A DNA stretch of 64,000 nt. Origin: Nocardioides alcanivorans. Lineage in GTDB: Bacteria > Actinomycetota > Actinomycetes > Propionibacteriales > Nocardioidaceae. Under the pieces are notes generated by a model. That model was given only the letters and a program-made list of their open reading frames with translations. It did not search any database and was not told where the DNA came from. Below, in pieces: positions 51,902 to 60,986 of this stretch (its first letter is position 1; each line of letters begins with the position of its first letter). Location of the stretch: the NCBI RefSeq assembly GCF_021555175.1, contig NZ_JAKGRW010000040.1, positions 1-64,000 of the forward strand, in the 5' to 3' direction. The position numbers and the translations under genes were made by a program.

Positions 51902-51917
51902 GAGGTCGAAAGACCTC
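51902..51917 (+). terminator. Small hairpin with GAAA tetraloop after glnK
   Basis: GAGGTC-GAAA-GACCTC is a perfect six-bp stem with a stable GNRA loop, 3 bp after the glnK stop. It is probably a 3'-end stabiliser or the first half of a double terminator. Confidence 0.5.
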
Positions 51918-51925
51918 AAACTGCC

Positions 51926-51976
51926 CGACGCCCGTCGCACCGCGAGTTCAGACAAACCCCGGTGCGGCGGGCGTCG
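51926..51976 (+). terminator. Strong hairpin between glnK and glnD
   Basis: CGACGCCCGTCGCACCG pairs with CGGTGCGGCGGGCGTCG (one internal mismatch) around a 17-base loop, followed by CCCCTTT. This should attenuate read-through from amtB-glnK into glnD. Confidence 0.7.
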
Positions 51977-52024
51977 CCCCTTTGCCCGACCTGACGCCAC
52001 GAACGATTCATTTCAGGAGGCAGC

Positions 52025-54255
52025 GTGACTGCGGAAGAACGTGCCCAACGCACCGAGGCGGCCGACGACCTGTGCCGCGCGGCGTACGTCGAGGCCGGCG
52101 GTCCGGACGCCGGCTTCTGTCTGCTCGCGGTCGGCGGTTATGGCCGAGGCGAGTTGGCGCCGTACTCCGACCTCGACGTGGTGCTCGTGCACGCCGATGA
52201 CCTCGACGCCGGTGAGCTGGCCGAGAGCCTCTGGTACCCGCTCTGGGACGCCGGACACCGGCTCGACCACTCCGTGCGCTCCTTGAGCGAGATGCTGGCG
52301 GCGGCGGAGGGGGACCTGAAGGTCGCGCTCGGAGCGCTCGACCTGCGCCACCTGGCGGGCGACCCCAACCTGACGCTCCGGCTGCGGACGATGCTGCTCG
52401 CCTCCTGGCGTCGCGACGCTCGCCACCGCCTGCCCAACCTCGCGCTGATGCGCGAGCAACGTCATGAGCTCATGGGAGAGCTCGCCCACGCGTCGGTGCC
52501 CGACATCAAGGAGGCCGAGGGCGGGCTGCGCGACGCGGGCATCCTCACGGCGCTGGTGGCCACGTGGCTGGTCGACGCCTCGTGGCCCGACCTCGAGCCG
52601 AGCCGGCGGGCGTTGCTCGACGTCCGCGACGAGCTGCAGCGCTTGGCCGGGCGGGCCAGCGACCGCATCGGTCCCGAGATGTGGGCGCAGCTGGCCGGGC
52701 CTCTGGAACTGCCCGACGCCGAGGCGGTGCAGGTACACGTCCGTGAGCTCGGTCGTCGGATCACCCATCTCTCGCGGCTGACCTGGCGCCGTGTCGGCGC
52801 GGTGCTCGCCCGCCCCGTGTCGGTGCGTGGGGCCCGGCGGCCGGCACTGCAGTCCGCTGCCCGCGGTGTGGCCATCTCCCGCGGTGAGGTGGTGCTCGAC
52901 GGCAAGATCGCTCCGGCCGACGACGCGGCGCTGCTGCTGCGGGCAGCCACTGTCGCCGCCGAGCGCGATCTGGTGCTGGCTCCGGCCACGGCGAGTCGCC
53001 TGGCCAGGGAGAGTCCGGTGCTGTCGGAGCCGTGGAGCTTCGAGGCGCGCACCCTGTTCGTCCGGTTGCTGGCTGCGGGCCGCGGGCTCCTGCCCACCTG
53101 GGAGACCCTCGAGGAGACGGGGGCGCTGCGCCTGATCCTTCCCGAGTGGGAGCGGCTGCGGGCCCTCCCGCACGCCTCGGTGATCCATCGCTTCACCGTC
53201 GACCGTCACGTGGTGGAGACCTGCATGGAGTCGACCAAGCTGCTGGCGGACGTCTCCCGCCCGGACCTGTTGGTGATCGCGGCGCTGCTGCACGACATCG
53301 GCAAGGGAGAGGCCGGCGATCACGCGATCAACGGGGAACGCATCGCCCGTGAGATCGCTGCACGCTTCGGGTTCTCGAGCTCCGACGTCGAGATCATCGC
53401 GATGTTGGTGCGGTGGCACCTGCTGTTGGCGGAGACCGCGACCACGTGCGACCCGCAGGACCCGGTGACGGTGGCGAGGGTCACCGACCGGATCTCCGAC
53501 CGGCTCACCATCTCGCTGCTGCTGGCCCTGACCGAGGCCGATGCCCGCGCGACGTCGCCCAAGGCGTGGTCGTCGTGGCGCGCCGGCCTGGTCCGCGACC
53601 TCGCATGGCGTGCCGACCAGACCTTGGCCGACCAGGGTGTGACGCTGGTCGACGAGGAGTACGCCGACGTGCCGCTTCCCGACGGGGTGCAGGCCGACCC
53701 GGACCGGGTGGCGGTGCGCGTCATCGACGCCGAGGAGGGGCGGTGCTGCAGGTGTTCGGTCGGGACCGAGTGGGCCTGCTCGCCGACGTGTCAGCGGTGC
53801 TGGCGCACCTGCGGGTGCCGGTCTTCGCCGCCCGCGCCTGGCCGCAGGGTGAGGTCGGGGTCTCCGAGTGGCACATGGGGGAACAGACCCTCGGGGCCGC
53901 GTTGCTGCGGGAGCGGATCCAGGCCGAGGTCGACGGCCGTACCCAGGTGAAGGAACGTCTGGCCCGGCCACTGGGCCACCCAGCCAGGGTGCTGGTGCGT
54001 GACGGCGCGTCACTGACCGCGACCGTGCTCGAGGTGCGTACGCCGGACCGGCCCGGTCTCGTGCACCAGGTCTGTGCTGCCCTGGCGGGAGTCGAGATCG
54101 CCGTGCGCTCAGCCCATGTGGACACGCTCGGACCACAGGCGGTCGACGTCTTCTACGTGCAGGAGCCGGCCGGGGGACCGCTCAGCGCGGTGCGTGCCGC
54201 GGAGGCGCGGGAGGCCGTACTCACGACGCTGACCGGTGTCAGCGTCGACGCGTGA
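52025..54255 (+). CDS. glnD: PII uridylyl/adenylyltransferase GlnD, one frameshift
   Basis: Read from GTG 52025 after AGGAGG. The nucleotidyltransferase core is VGGYGRGELAPYSDLDVVLV, with the metal-binding Asp pair. A GlnD-specific helical region follows (VPDIKEAEGGLRDAGILTAL). The HD domain is VIHRFTVDRHVVETCMESTK and IAALLHDIGKGEAGDHAING, which removes the modification. The C-terminal ACT domains (LQVFGRDRVGLLADVSAVLA, EVRTPDRPGLVHQVCAALAG) sense glutamine. They lie one frame over after ~53736, where GAGGAGGGGCGG should have five G. The restored protein is ~743 residues. It modifies GlnK Tyr51. The 3' end overlaps a convergent small gene by 17 bp. Confidence 0.93.
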
Positions 54256-54556
54256 TCCGCGCGGTGCGGATCGAGCCGTCAGGTCCGCGGGAGAGCTGCA
54301 TCGCGGAGCCCGACGGGTCGTCGCCCGTGGGCGCGGGCACGACCTCGGTCATCTCGTCGACGTGGCGAAGCTCCTCCTTGGCCCGATGGGCAGCCGGGTG
54401 GAACACCTCGTCCATCGCGCCGAGCGGGTTGGCGTGCACGCCGCCGCCTCCGCCCGATCGACGCATGTCGCGAGCGATGGCCCACGTGCCCACGGCGATC
54501 ACGGCCACGACGGAGATCACCACCGCGAACGAGCCCCAGAACCATGAGTCCACCAT
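54239..54556 (-). CDS. Small membrane-anchored protein, convergent with glnD
   Basis: The 105-residue protein starts MVDSWFWGSFAVVISVVAVI. It has one transmembrane helix (residues ~6-26), then a cytoplasmic tail rich in Gly and charged residues (RRSGGGGGVHANPLGAMDEV, HRAKEELRHVDEMTEVVPAP). HANPLGAMDEVFHPAAHRA looks like a conserved short motif in this lineage, but I know no function. It is divergent from ffh. Confidence 0.65.
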   Translation of the reverse strand: MVDSWFWGSFAVVISVVAVIAVGTWAIARDMRRSGGGGGVHANPLGAMDEVFHPAAHRAKEELRHVDEMTEVVPAPTGDDPSGSAMQLSRGPDGSIRTARITRRR

Positions 54557-54632
54557 GCTGATCAGCGTACGTCGCCAGTGGCCGGTTAGGCTGGGACTTC
54601 GTCATCCGTCAGGCCAGAACTAGGACACCGAC

Positions 54633-56186
54633 TTGTTCGCCACTCTTTCCGATCGCCTCGCAGACACCTTCAAGAACCTGCGTGGCAAGGGACGGCTCTC
54701 CGAAGCCGACATCGACGCGACCGCCCGGGAGATCCGGATCGCGCTCCTCGAGGCCGACGTGGCCCTGCCTGTCGTCAAGGAGTTCGTGGGCGCGGTCAAG
54801 GAGCGGGCGCGCGGAGAAGAGGTCTCGCAGGCGCTCAACCCCGCGCAGCAGATCGTCAAGATCGTCAACGAGGAGCTCGTTGCGATCCTCGGCGGTGAGA
54901 CCCGGCGACTGCGTTATGCGAAGACCGGTCCGACGGTCATCATGCTGGCTGGTCTGCAGGGTGCTGGAAAGACGACGCTGGCCGCGAAGCTGGCGCTGTG
55001 GCTCAAGGAGCAGGACAAGACCCCGCTGCTGGTCGCCTGCGACCTGCAGCGGCCCAATGCGGTCAACCAGCTCCAGGTCAACGGTGAGCGGGTCGGCGTG
55101 CCCGTCTTCGCCCCCGAGCCGGGCAACGGGGTCGGTGATCCCGTGTCCGTCGCGCGCGCCTCGATCGAGGAGGCCAAGCGCAAGCTCCACGACGTCGTGA
55201 TCGTCGACACCGCAGGTCGCCTCGGTGTCGATGCGGAGATGATGCAGCAGGCTGCCGACATCCGTGCCGCCGTACAGCCCGACGAGGTCCTCTTCGTCGT
55301 CGACGCGATGATCGGCCAGGACGCGGTCAACACGGCTCTTGCGTTCCAGGAGGGCGTCGGCTACGACGGCGTGGTGCTGACCAAGCTCGACGGCGACGCC
55401 CGTGGTGGCGCTGCCCTGTCGATCGCTTCGATCACCGGCAAGCCGGTCATGTTCGCCTCCAACGGCGAGAAGATGACCGACTTCGACCTCTTCCACCCCG
55501 ACCGGATGGCCTCGCGCATCCTCGACATGGGCGACATGCTCACCCTGATCGAGCAGGCCGAGAAGAGCTTCGACCAGGAGTCCGCTCGCAAGGCGGCGGA
55601 GAAGCTCACCGGACAGGGCGGAGACTTCACGCTCGAGGACTTCCTCTCCCAGATGCAGCAGATCCGCAAGCTCGGGTCGCTGTCGAAGATCATGGGGATG
55701 CTGCCCGGGATGGGGCAGTTCCGCGAGCAGCTCGACAACTTCGATGACCGTGAGATCGACAAGATCCAGGCTGTCATCCAGTCGATGACTCCCGCGGAGC
55801 GCGAGAACCCGAAGATCATCGACGGCTCCCGTCGCCTGCGGATCTCCAAGGGTTCGGGTACCCAGGTCTCCGACGTCAACACTCTGGTCGACCGCTTCTT
55901 CGAGGCACGCAAGATGATGCAGCAGATGGCCAAGGGCGGAGGCGTTCCCGGGATGCCGGGGATGCCCGGGCTGCCGGGGCCAGGCGGCGGCAAGAAGCAG
56001 GCCAAGAAGAAGGGCAAGTCGAAGCGGGTGTCGGGCAACCCGGCCAAGGCCGCGCAACAGCGCAAGGCCGAGGCCGCGAAGTCGCCCGCCGACGGCAACC
56101 CGTTCGGCTCCCCGGCCGGCATCGACTACGAGTCGGCCGCTGCCAACCTCGAGCTGCCGAAGGACTTCTCCAAGTTCCTCAAGTGA
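54633..56186 (+). CDS. ffh: Signal recognition particle protein Ffh
   Basis: The 517-residue SRP GTPase starts from TTG 54633 (MFATLSDRLADTFKNLRGKG). The NG domain has GLQGAGKTTLAAKLAL (G1), DLQRPNAVNQLQV (insertion box), IVDTAGRLGVDAEMMQQ (G3) and LTKLDGDARGGAA (G4). The Met-rich M domain follows (DFLSQMQQIRKLGSLSKIMG, KMMQQMAKGGGVPGMPGMPG). It binds 4.5S RNA and signal peptides through SGSGTQVSDVNTLV. The Gly/Met/Pro and Lys-rich tail is common in actinobacteria. It interacts with FtsY encoded upstream. No frameshift. Confidence 0.97.
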   Translation: MFATLSDRLADTFKNLRGKGRLSEADIDATAREIRIALLEADVALPVVKEFVGAVKERARGEEVSQALNPAQQIVKIVNEELVAILGGETRRLRYAKTGPTVIMLAGLQGAGKTTLAAKLALWLKEQDKTPLLVACDLQRPNAVNQLQVNGERVGVPVFAPEPGNGVGDPVSVARASIEEAKRKLHDVVIVDTAGRLGVDAEMMQQAADIRAAVQPDEVLFVVDAMIGQDAVNTALAFQEGVGYDGVVLTKLDGDARGGAALSIASITGKPVMFASNGEKMTDFDLFHPDRMASRILDMGDMLTLIEQAEKSFDQESARKAAEKLTGQGGDFTLEDFLSQMQQIRKLGSLSKIMGMLPGMGQFREQLDNFDDREIDKIQAVIQSMTPAERENPKIIDGSRRLRISKGSGTQVSDVNTLVDRFFEARKMMQQMAKGGGVPGMPGMPGLPGPGGGKKQAKKKGKSKRVSGNPAKAAQQRKAEAAKSPADGNPFGSPAGIDYESAAANLELPKDFSKFLK

Positions 56187-56188
56187 GC

Positions 56189-56220
56189 GCGCCCCGGCCG
56201 CAACGTGACGGCCGGGGCGC
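56189..56220. terminator. Bidirectional hairpin terminator after ffh
   Basis: The perfect 11-bp stem GCGCCCCGGCC/GGCCGGGGCGC has a 10-base loop and lies between ffh (+) and the collagen-like gene (-). Confidence 0.75.
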
Positions 56221-56235
56221 GGATCATTCGTCGCG

Positions 56236-57261
56236 TCAGTTGAGTTGGATGCTGCCGCTCATCTGAGCGTTCAGGGTGTTCACCAGGGTGACTCCGGTGG
56301 ACTCGGCGGAGAAGACGAGCGCGGCCGTTGTCCCGGCGGTGATCGGGATGTTCAAGCCGGTCACGGTGCATTGGCCGACCGTGCCGATGGCGACGACCCC
56401 GGTCAGGGACGGCGCCATGGTGCAGGTGCTGCCCGGGACCGGGGACAGGACGTTGTCGCCGCCGCTGCTCGTGTAGAGCTGAGCCCGAACGTGCAGTGTC
56501 GTGCCGATCAGGGACATCGCGGTGGTGGTACTGAAACGTGCCGTGATCGATTTCAGTGTCGTGTCGCTCGGGATGAGCTGCAGCATCGATCGCTGCCCTG
56601 GCATCGGCGTCAGATCGATGAGCGGTCCGACTGGTGTGACGCCCGACAAGCTGTCGGAGCCGGACAACGGCAGGACGGTCACGGTGCCGGTGAGGCCGCC
56701 GACGACCGTCGTGAGGCTGCCCGGCAGACCGCTGCTGGAGGCGAGGACGGTGCCGGTGCCTGTGCCCGCGGGTCCCTGGGGCCCGGGAGGGCCGGCGGGG
56801 CCCACTGCACCCTCCGCGCCGGCAGGGCCTGGGGGACCCTGCGGACCCTCGGGACCGACCGTGCCGTCGACTCCGTTGGCGCCGTCGACTCCGTTGAGAC
56901 CGTCGGACCCGGCTGGGCCGACCGGACCTGCGGGACCTGCCGGCCCCATGGGGCCGATCGCGCCGTCGATCCCATCGATCCCGTCGACACCGTCGCGGCC
57001 GTCACGACCCGGTGCACCGGCCGGGCCGACGGTGCCTGCTGCCGCTCGCTTGCCCGTCCGCTTCTTCTTCCACTTCAAGACGGTCTCGCCACGGTCGCAC
57101 TTCTTGGCCTTGCTGACGACGCGGAGGTCGCCGGACTTCTTGTCCACGCAGGCGACGACTGTCCTGTTGCCCTTCGCCGGGGCACCCTGAGCGGTCGTCG
57201 AGGTCAGGACGACGGCCGCCAGACTGACGGCGACCACGAGGACGCTGCGGGATTTCTTCAT
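56236..57261 (-). CDS. Secreted collagen-like (Gly-X-Y) protein
   Basis: The 341-residue protein is read from ATG 57261 ([20 protein letters not shown]) with a signal peptide ending at AQG-A. After a short Lys-rich stalk ([17 protein letters not shown]), residues ~75-170 are Gly-X-Y triplets: [20 protein letters not shown], then [21 protein letters not shown] ~170-residue beta-rich C-terminal domain ([40 protein letters not shown]) resembles the trimerising tips of BclA-type bacterial collagen-like proteins. A trimeric surface filament or adhesin is likely. A longer start at 57309 is possible but lacks a signal-peptide start. Convergent with ffh. Confidence 0.88.
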   Translation of the reverse strand: MKKSRSVLVVAVSLAAVVLTSTTAQGAPAKGNRTVVACVDKKSGDLRVVSKAKKCDRGETVLKWKKKRTGKRAAAGTVGPAGAPGRDGRDGVDGIDGIDGAIGPMGPAGPAGPVGPAGSDGLNGVDGANGVDGTVGPEGPQGPPGPAGAEGAVGPAGPPGPQGPAGTGTGTVLASSSGLPGSLTTVVGGLTGTVTVLPLSGSDSLSGVTPVGPLIDLTPMPGQRSMLQLIPSDTTLKSITARFSTTTAMSLIGTTLHVRAQLYTSSGGDNVLSPVPGSTCTMAPSLTGVVAIGTVGQCTVTGLNIPITAGTTAALVFSAESTGVTLVNTLNAQMSGSIQLN

Positions 57262-57388
57262 GTGGTGACTTCCTGTCGGAGGAGCGGACCCGAGGATTGA
57301 TGTGCACATGGTGGCGGATCCGCGACTGCGCCGCAGCGAGAAGGAGAAAATCGAGCCGACCGGCTAGCGTTCTCCACGTGATGGGTCG

Positions 57389-57757
57389 ATGAGTTCCGTG
57401 CTCGTGGTGGACGCTGCCAACGTGGTGGGCAGCCGTCCCGACGGCTGGTGGAAGGACCGCGCTGGTGCGGCGCGCAGGCTGCACGAGGGACTGATGACGG
57501 CCGACACGCCGTACGACGAGATCGTGCTGGTGCTCGAGGGCGCCGGCAAGGGTGGTGTGAAGGCCGGTCGCGACGCCCACGTCCACACCGTGCATGCGAA
57601 GGGGAGTGGTGACGACGAGATCGTGGCCCGCGCCCGGGCAGCGGCCGAGGCAGGCAGTCGGGTCACCGTCGTCACCGCCGACCGCTTCCTCCGTTCCCGA
57701 GTCGAGGGCCTCGGCGCGATGACGCTCGGCCCCGCCTGGCTCCTCGACCGCCTCTGA
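57389..57757 (+). CDS. NYN-domain RNase-like protein
   Basis: The 122-residue protein starts MSSVLVVDAANVVGSRPDGW. The PIN/NYN nuclease motif VVDAANVVGSR has the first metal-binding Asp and Asn. Further Asp residues are in [35 protein letters not shown] and VTVVTADRFLRSRVEGLGA, the typical NYN arrangement. It probably cleaves RNA in the cytoplasm, with the target unknown. It is followed by two palindromes and converges on the ScyD-like gene. Confidence 0.82.
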   Translation: MSSVLVVDAANVVGSRPDGWWKDRAGAARRLHEGLMTADTPYDEIVLVLEGAGKGGVKAGRDAHVHTVHAKGSGDDEIVARARAAAEAGSRVTVVTADRFLRSRVEGLGAMTLGPAWLLDRL

Positions 57758-57767
57758 CGCGGCCAAC

Positions 57768-57794
57768 CCTTTGGTTGACTTGGTCAACCAAAGG
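57768..57794. terminator. 12-bp palindrome after the NYN nuclease gene
   Basis: CCTTTGGTTGAC and GTCAACCAAAGG form a perfect stem with a TTG loop, starting 10 bp after the stop. It directly abuts the larger palindrome at 57796. It is a likely terminator; an operator is possible but no regulator gene adjoins. Confidence 0.6.
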
Positions 57795-57795
57795 C

Positions 57796-57857
57796 GATCG
57801 TCCCTAACAGATTTGTAGTGGATCCGGGATTTGGCTACAAATCTGTTAGGGACGATC
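57796..57857. repeat. Perfect 23-bp palindromic element (family member 2)
   Basis: The left arm 57796-57818 (core GTCCCTAACAGATTTGTAG) is exactly complementary to the right arm 57835-57857 around a 16-base loop. It shares most of its arm with the element at 35088-35149 (GTCCCT-AC-ATTTGT). It lies between the convergent NYN and ScyD-like genes. Confidence 0.85.
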
Positions 57858-57866
57858 TGGGTGGGG

Positions 57867-59096
57867 TCAGGGAAGTTGGACCTTCACCACGGCGCCACCG
57901 CCGGCGCAGACCGAGCAGGTCGTCAGGTAGGCCGAGCGGCCCGACATCGCGACGCCGTACGGCGCGGGGAGGTTCCCGACGACGGTGCGGTGCGCCCCGC
58001 GGGGAGCAACGCGGACCAGTGAACCCATCGGCAGGCCCTCCTCGTTGAGCAGGCCGGCATCGGAGAGCTGCACCGCATAGAGCACGCCACGGTGCCAGGC
58101 GAGATCGGTGACGTTGGTCAGCCCGGTCGCCCAGACCTTCGAACGGCCGTCGGCGGTCACCCGGTGGATCCGCGACGTGCCCGGAGCGAACGGGAACCCG
58201 GTGAGCTCACTGACGTACCAAGCTCCGTCGGGACCGCGCACGACCGAGGTCGGCACCGACTGCATCGGTACCTCGTCGAACGGCGGGAACGGCATCGGCG
58301 CCGTGCCCGGGGAGTCGAACACCGCAAGGGTGCGAACCCGGCCGGACTGCGAGACCGCGAGGAGCGAGTTGCCGCCGGAGTCGGTGGTGACGATGCTGGC
58401 GCGCCTGTGATGCCTGCCGTGCTTGCTGTGGTGCTTGCGTGCGTGCTTGCCCAATTTGCCGTGCTTGTGCCCGTGTTTTCCCCGCTTGTGCCACGCGTGC
58501 CCGGGAGAGAGGGCCAGCCCGGTCGGATTGCTGTCGGGGCCGACGCCGTCGGGATCCGTGGCGGCTTCGTGCGCGGCCAGGTCGGCGATGACCCGATTGC
58601 CCTTGCGCCCCAGCTGTCCGGTGAGCAGCGTGCCGAACAGCTGGGACGGGAGAGTGGCGCGGACTGCGGGGTCGGCACCGAGCCCGACGGTGATGGTCCA
58701 GCGGCCATGCTGCACGAGGACGTCGGCGGGACCACCAGCGCTGGAACCGTCCGGGCCGGCGAGGGATGGCAGTCCGGTCACCACGCGGCGCTGACCGCGG
58801 TGGCTGATCTCGGTGATCGCCCCGGTGGTCCCGAAGCAGGCTTCGCCCTCGGGACCTTCGAAGCAGGGGCCGGCACCGCCGGTGCCCGACTCCGCCACAT
58901 AGAGCTTGGTGCCGTCGAAACTGAGCAGGCGTGGATTGTCGAGACCGCTGGCCACCTCGGTCCATGCGGGTCTGTCGCCGCCACGACCTCCCTGCTGCGG
59001 CGCGGCGGCGCCCGGCGGGCTGGTGAGTACGGCGGCCAGGGTTGCGCCAAGCGCGAGCGAGCTGGCGGAAGCGAGCAACTGAACGGTTCTGGACAT
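57867..59096 (-). CDS. Secreted ScyD/ScyE-family beta-propeller protein with His/Lys-rich loop
   Basis: The 409-residue protein is read from ATG 59096, preceded by AGGAGGAG. Its signal peptide is MSRTVQLLASASSLALGATL, ending near PGAAA. The body reads like the ScyD/ScyE family: VASGLDNPRLLSFDGTKLYV, EAATDPDGVGPDSNPTGLAL, VVRGPDGAWYVSELTGFPFA, GVAMSGRSAYLTTCSVCAGG. These are NHL-type propeller blades. Between the P-T-G-L-A-L blade and IVTTDSGGNSLLAV (residues ~202-232) sits an insertion almost entirely of His, Lys, Gly and Arg, unusual for the family and a possible metal-binding or wall-binding loop. Function in actinobacteria unknown. Confidence 0.82.
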   Translation of the reverse strand: MSRTVQLLASASSLALGATLAAVLTSPPGAAAPQQGGRGGDRPAWTEVASGLDNPRLLSFDGTKLYVAESGTGGAGPCFEGPEGEACFGTTGAITEISHRGQRRVVTGLPSLAGPDGSSAGGPADVLVQHGRWTITVGLGADPAVRATLPSQLFGTLLTGQLGRKGNRVIADLAAHEAATDPDGVGPDSNPTGLALSPGHAWHKRGKHGHKHGKLGKHARKHHSKHGRHHRRASIVTTDSGGNSLLAVSQSGRVRTLAVFDSPGTAPMPFPPFDEVPMQSVPTSVVRGPDGAWYVSELTGFPFAPGTSRIHRVTADGRSKVWATGLTNVTDLAWHRGVLYAVQLSDAGLLNEEGLPMGSLVRVAPRGAHRTVVGNLPAPYGVAMSGRSAYLTTCSVCAGGGAVVKVQLP

Positions 59097-59191
59097 GTCT
59101 CCTCCTCGTTCCCCAGCTGCCCCAGCATGGTCTTGTCCTTCGGTGCTTCGCATCTGCCAGATTGGTGAACTCCTGTGGGTAGCCTCGGCCC

Positions 59192-60262
59192 ATGACTGTG
59201 TTGCGGTTCCGGGGGCCGGTGTTGCCCGGGGAAGAGAGTCGAGACGTCTACGTGGTGGACGGACGCGTCACGTTCGAGCCGCAGGCGGGGGTGGTGACCG
59301 CGGCGACGGGCTTCCTCGTGCCGGGGCTGGTCGATGCCCACAACCACCTCGGGCTGGAGGACCACGGTGCGATCAGCGACGCGGACGTCGTGGAGCAGGC
59401 GGTGCTCGACCGCGATGCAGGCGCGTTGCTGTTGCGTGACTGCGGGTCGCCGACCGACACCTCCTGGGTGCACGAGCGTGATGACCTGCCCCGGTTGGTC
59501 CGGGCCGGTCGCCACATCGCCAGGACTCGCCGCTACATCCGCAACTTCGGCCACGAGGTCGAGCCGGTCGACCTCGTCGACACGGTCCGACAGGAGGCGC
59601 GGCGGGGGGACGGCTGGGTCAAGCTCGTCGGCGACTGGATCTCACGCGAGGAGGGTGACCTGGCACCCTCCTTCACCGACGAGGACTTCGCCCGGGCGAT
59701 CGAGGCCGCTCACGAGGAGGGCGCGAAGGTCACCGCCCACTGCTTCGGCAGCGACGTGGTACCGTGGCTCATCGAGTCGGGCATCGACTGCATCGAGCAC
59801 GGCACCGGTCTCACCACCGATCACATCGGTGCGATGGTCACCCGTGGCATCGCCCTGGTGCCGACCGTCCAGCAGACCGGGAAGTTTCCCCAGTTCGCGG
59901 CCGACGGCAGGGAGAGGTTTCCCGCGTACGCCGCCACGATGGACGACCTCTACGCGCATCGTCGCGAGACGCTGATGTCCGCGCACGAGGCAGGGGTGGC
60001 GATCTATGTGGGCTCGGACGGCGGTGGGGTGGCCCGCCACGGTGAGCTCGTCGGTGAGATCGAGGCGATGGTGGAGATGGGCCTGCCTGTCGCCGACGTG
60101 ATCGCCGCCGCCTCGTGGAGGGCACGGGACTGGTTGGGCTTCGACGGTCTCACTGAGGGAGCCAGTGCCGACTTCGTCGTCTACGACGCCGACCCGCGCG
60201 TCGACCTGTCCACCCTGCGTCGCCCGGTGCGCGTGGTGTTGCGGGGCAGCGTCGTCGCCTGA
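59192..60262 (+). CDS. Metal-dependent amidohydrolase
   Basis: The 356-residue protein starts MTVLRFRGPVLPGEESRDVY. The metal-binding HxH is in LVPGLVDAHNHLGLEDHG, a probable carboxylated-Lys region is GDGWVKLVGDWIS, and later ligands are VTAHCFGSD, CIEHGTGLTTDHIGAM and IYVGSDGGGVARHG (final Asp). The end EGASADFVVYDADPRVDLST is the usual imidazolonepropionase/prolidase-like composite domain. It hydrolyses a cyclic amide or similar substrate, not identifiable further. Divergent from the ScyD-like gene; 32 bp ahead of a glutathione peroxidase gene. Confidence 0.9.
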   Translation: MTVLRFRGPVLPGEESRDVYVVDGRVTFEPQAGVVTAATGFLVPGLVDAHNHLGLEDHGAISDADVVEQAVLDRDAGALLLRDCGSPTDTSWVHERDDLPRLVRAGRHIARTRRYIRNFGHEVEPVDLVDTVRQEARRGDGWVKLVGDWISREEGDLAPSFTDEDFARAIEAAHEEGAKVTAHCFGSDVVPWLIESGIDCIEHGTGLTTDHIGAMVTRGIALVPTVQQTGKFPQFAADGRERFPAYAATMDDLYAHRRETLMSAHEAGVAIYVGSDGGGVARHGELVGEIEAMVEMGLPVADVIAAASWRARDWLGFDGLTEGASADFVVYDADPRVDLSTLRRPVRVVLRGSVVA

Positions 60263-60294
60263 CAGGAGGCGTGCATGCCCGCTAGCCTCGTGGC

Positions 60295-60774
60295 ATGCCC
60301 ACGTTGTCCGACTTCACCGCCACCACCCTCACCGGCCAGGAGCAGCCGCTGTCGGCGTACTCCGGCAAGGTCGTGCTGGTGGTCAACACCGCCTCGAAGT
60401 GCGGACTCACCCCGCAGTACGAGGGGCTGGAGGAGCTGCACCGCACCTACGGCGACCAGGGACTCGTCGTCCTCGGGTTCCCGTGCAACCAGTTCGCCAG
60501 CCAGGAGCCGGGCGACGAGGAGGCGATCGGTGCATTCTGCGAGCGCAACTACGGCGTCAGTTTCCCGATGTTCGCCAAGGTCGACGTCAACGGTCCCCGG
60601 GCGCACCCGCTCTACCAGTGGTTGCGTGACCAGAAGGGCGGGGTGCTGGGGGATCGGATCAAGTGGAACTTCACGAAGTTCCTCATCGGCCGCGACGGGC
60701 GAGTGATCTCGCGATGGGCTCCTGCGACGAAGCCGGAGAAGCTGGTCGGCGACATCGAGAAGGCGCTCGGCTGA
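60295..60774 (+). CDS. Glutathione peroxidase family protein (Cys type)
   Basis: The 159-residue protein starts MPTLSDFTATTLTGQEQPLS. The peroxidatic Cys is in VVNTASKCGLTPQYEGLEEL, and the second motif LGFPCNQFASQEPG has the resolving Cys and active-site Gln. WNFTKFLIGRDGRVISRW contains the active-site Trp and Asn. Actinobacteria generally lack glutathione, so thioredoxin is the likelier reductant. It reduces peroxides in the cytoplasm. The ATG is 32 bp after the amidohydrolase stop, so the two are probably co-transcribed. Confidence 0.95.
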   Translation: MPTLSDFTATTLTGQEQPLSAYSGKVVLVVNTASKCGLTPQYEGLEELHRTYGDQGLVVLGFPCNQFASQEPGDEEAIGAFCERNYGVSFPMFAKVDVNGPRAHPLYQWLRDQKGGVLGDRIKWNFTKFLIGRDGRVISRWAPATKPEKLVGDIEKALG

Positions 60775-60827
60775 GCGACGGGTTCCCGCCGTCGCCCTGC
60801 GGGCGAAAACGTGGCTCCAGCCCGGTT

Positions 60828-60856
60828 TTGGCCGTGGTCGGGACCTCTGGCAGAAT
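60828..60856 (+). promoter_or_regulatory. Probable housekeeping promoter of the rpsP operon
   Basis: TTGGCC (60828-60833) and CAGAAT (60851-60856) are separated by 17 bases, a fair fit to the -35/-10 boxes of the main sigma factor. A leader of about 120 bases leads to the rpsP GTG. Confidence 0.5.
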
Positions 60857-60986
60857 CTCCTGCTGAGTCCTGTGCTGTCGGCCCCTCTCATCCGGCTTCA
60901 CAGTTCCCAGGAGATGTGAGTCCCCGGTCCCCACCTGGTGCACCCACCTCTCAACCCAACACAACTTTCGAGGAGACACCACAAAC

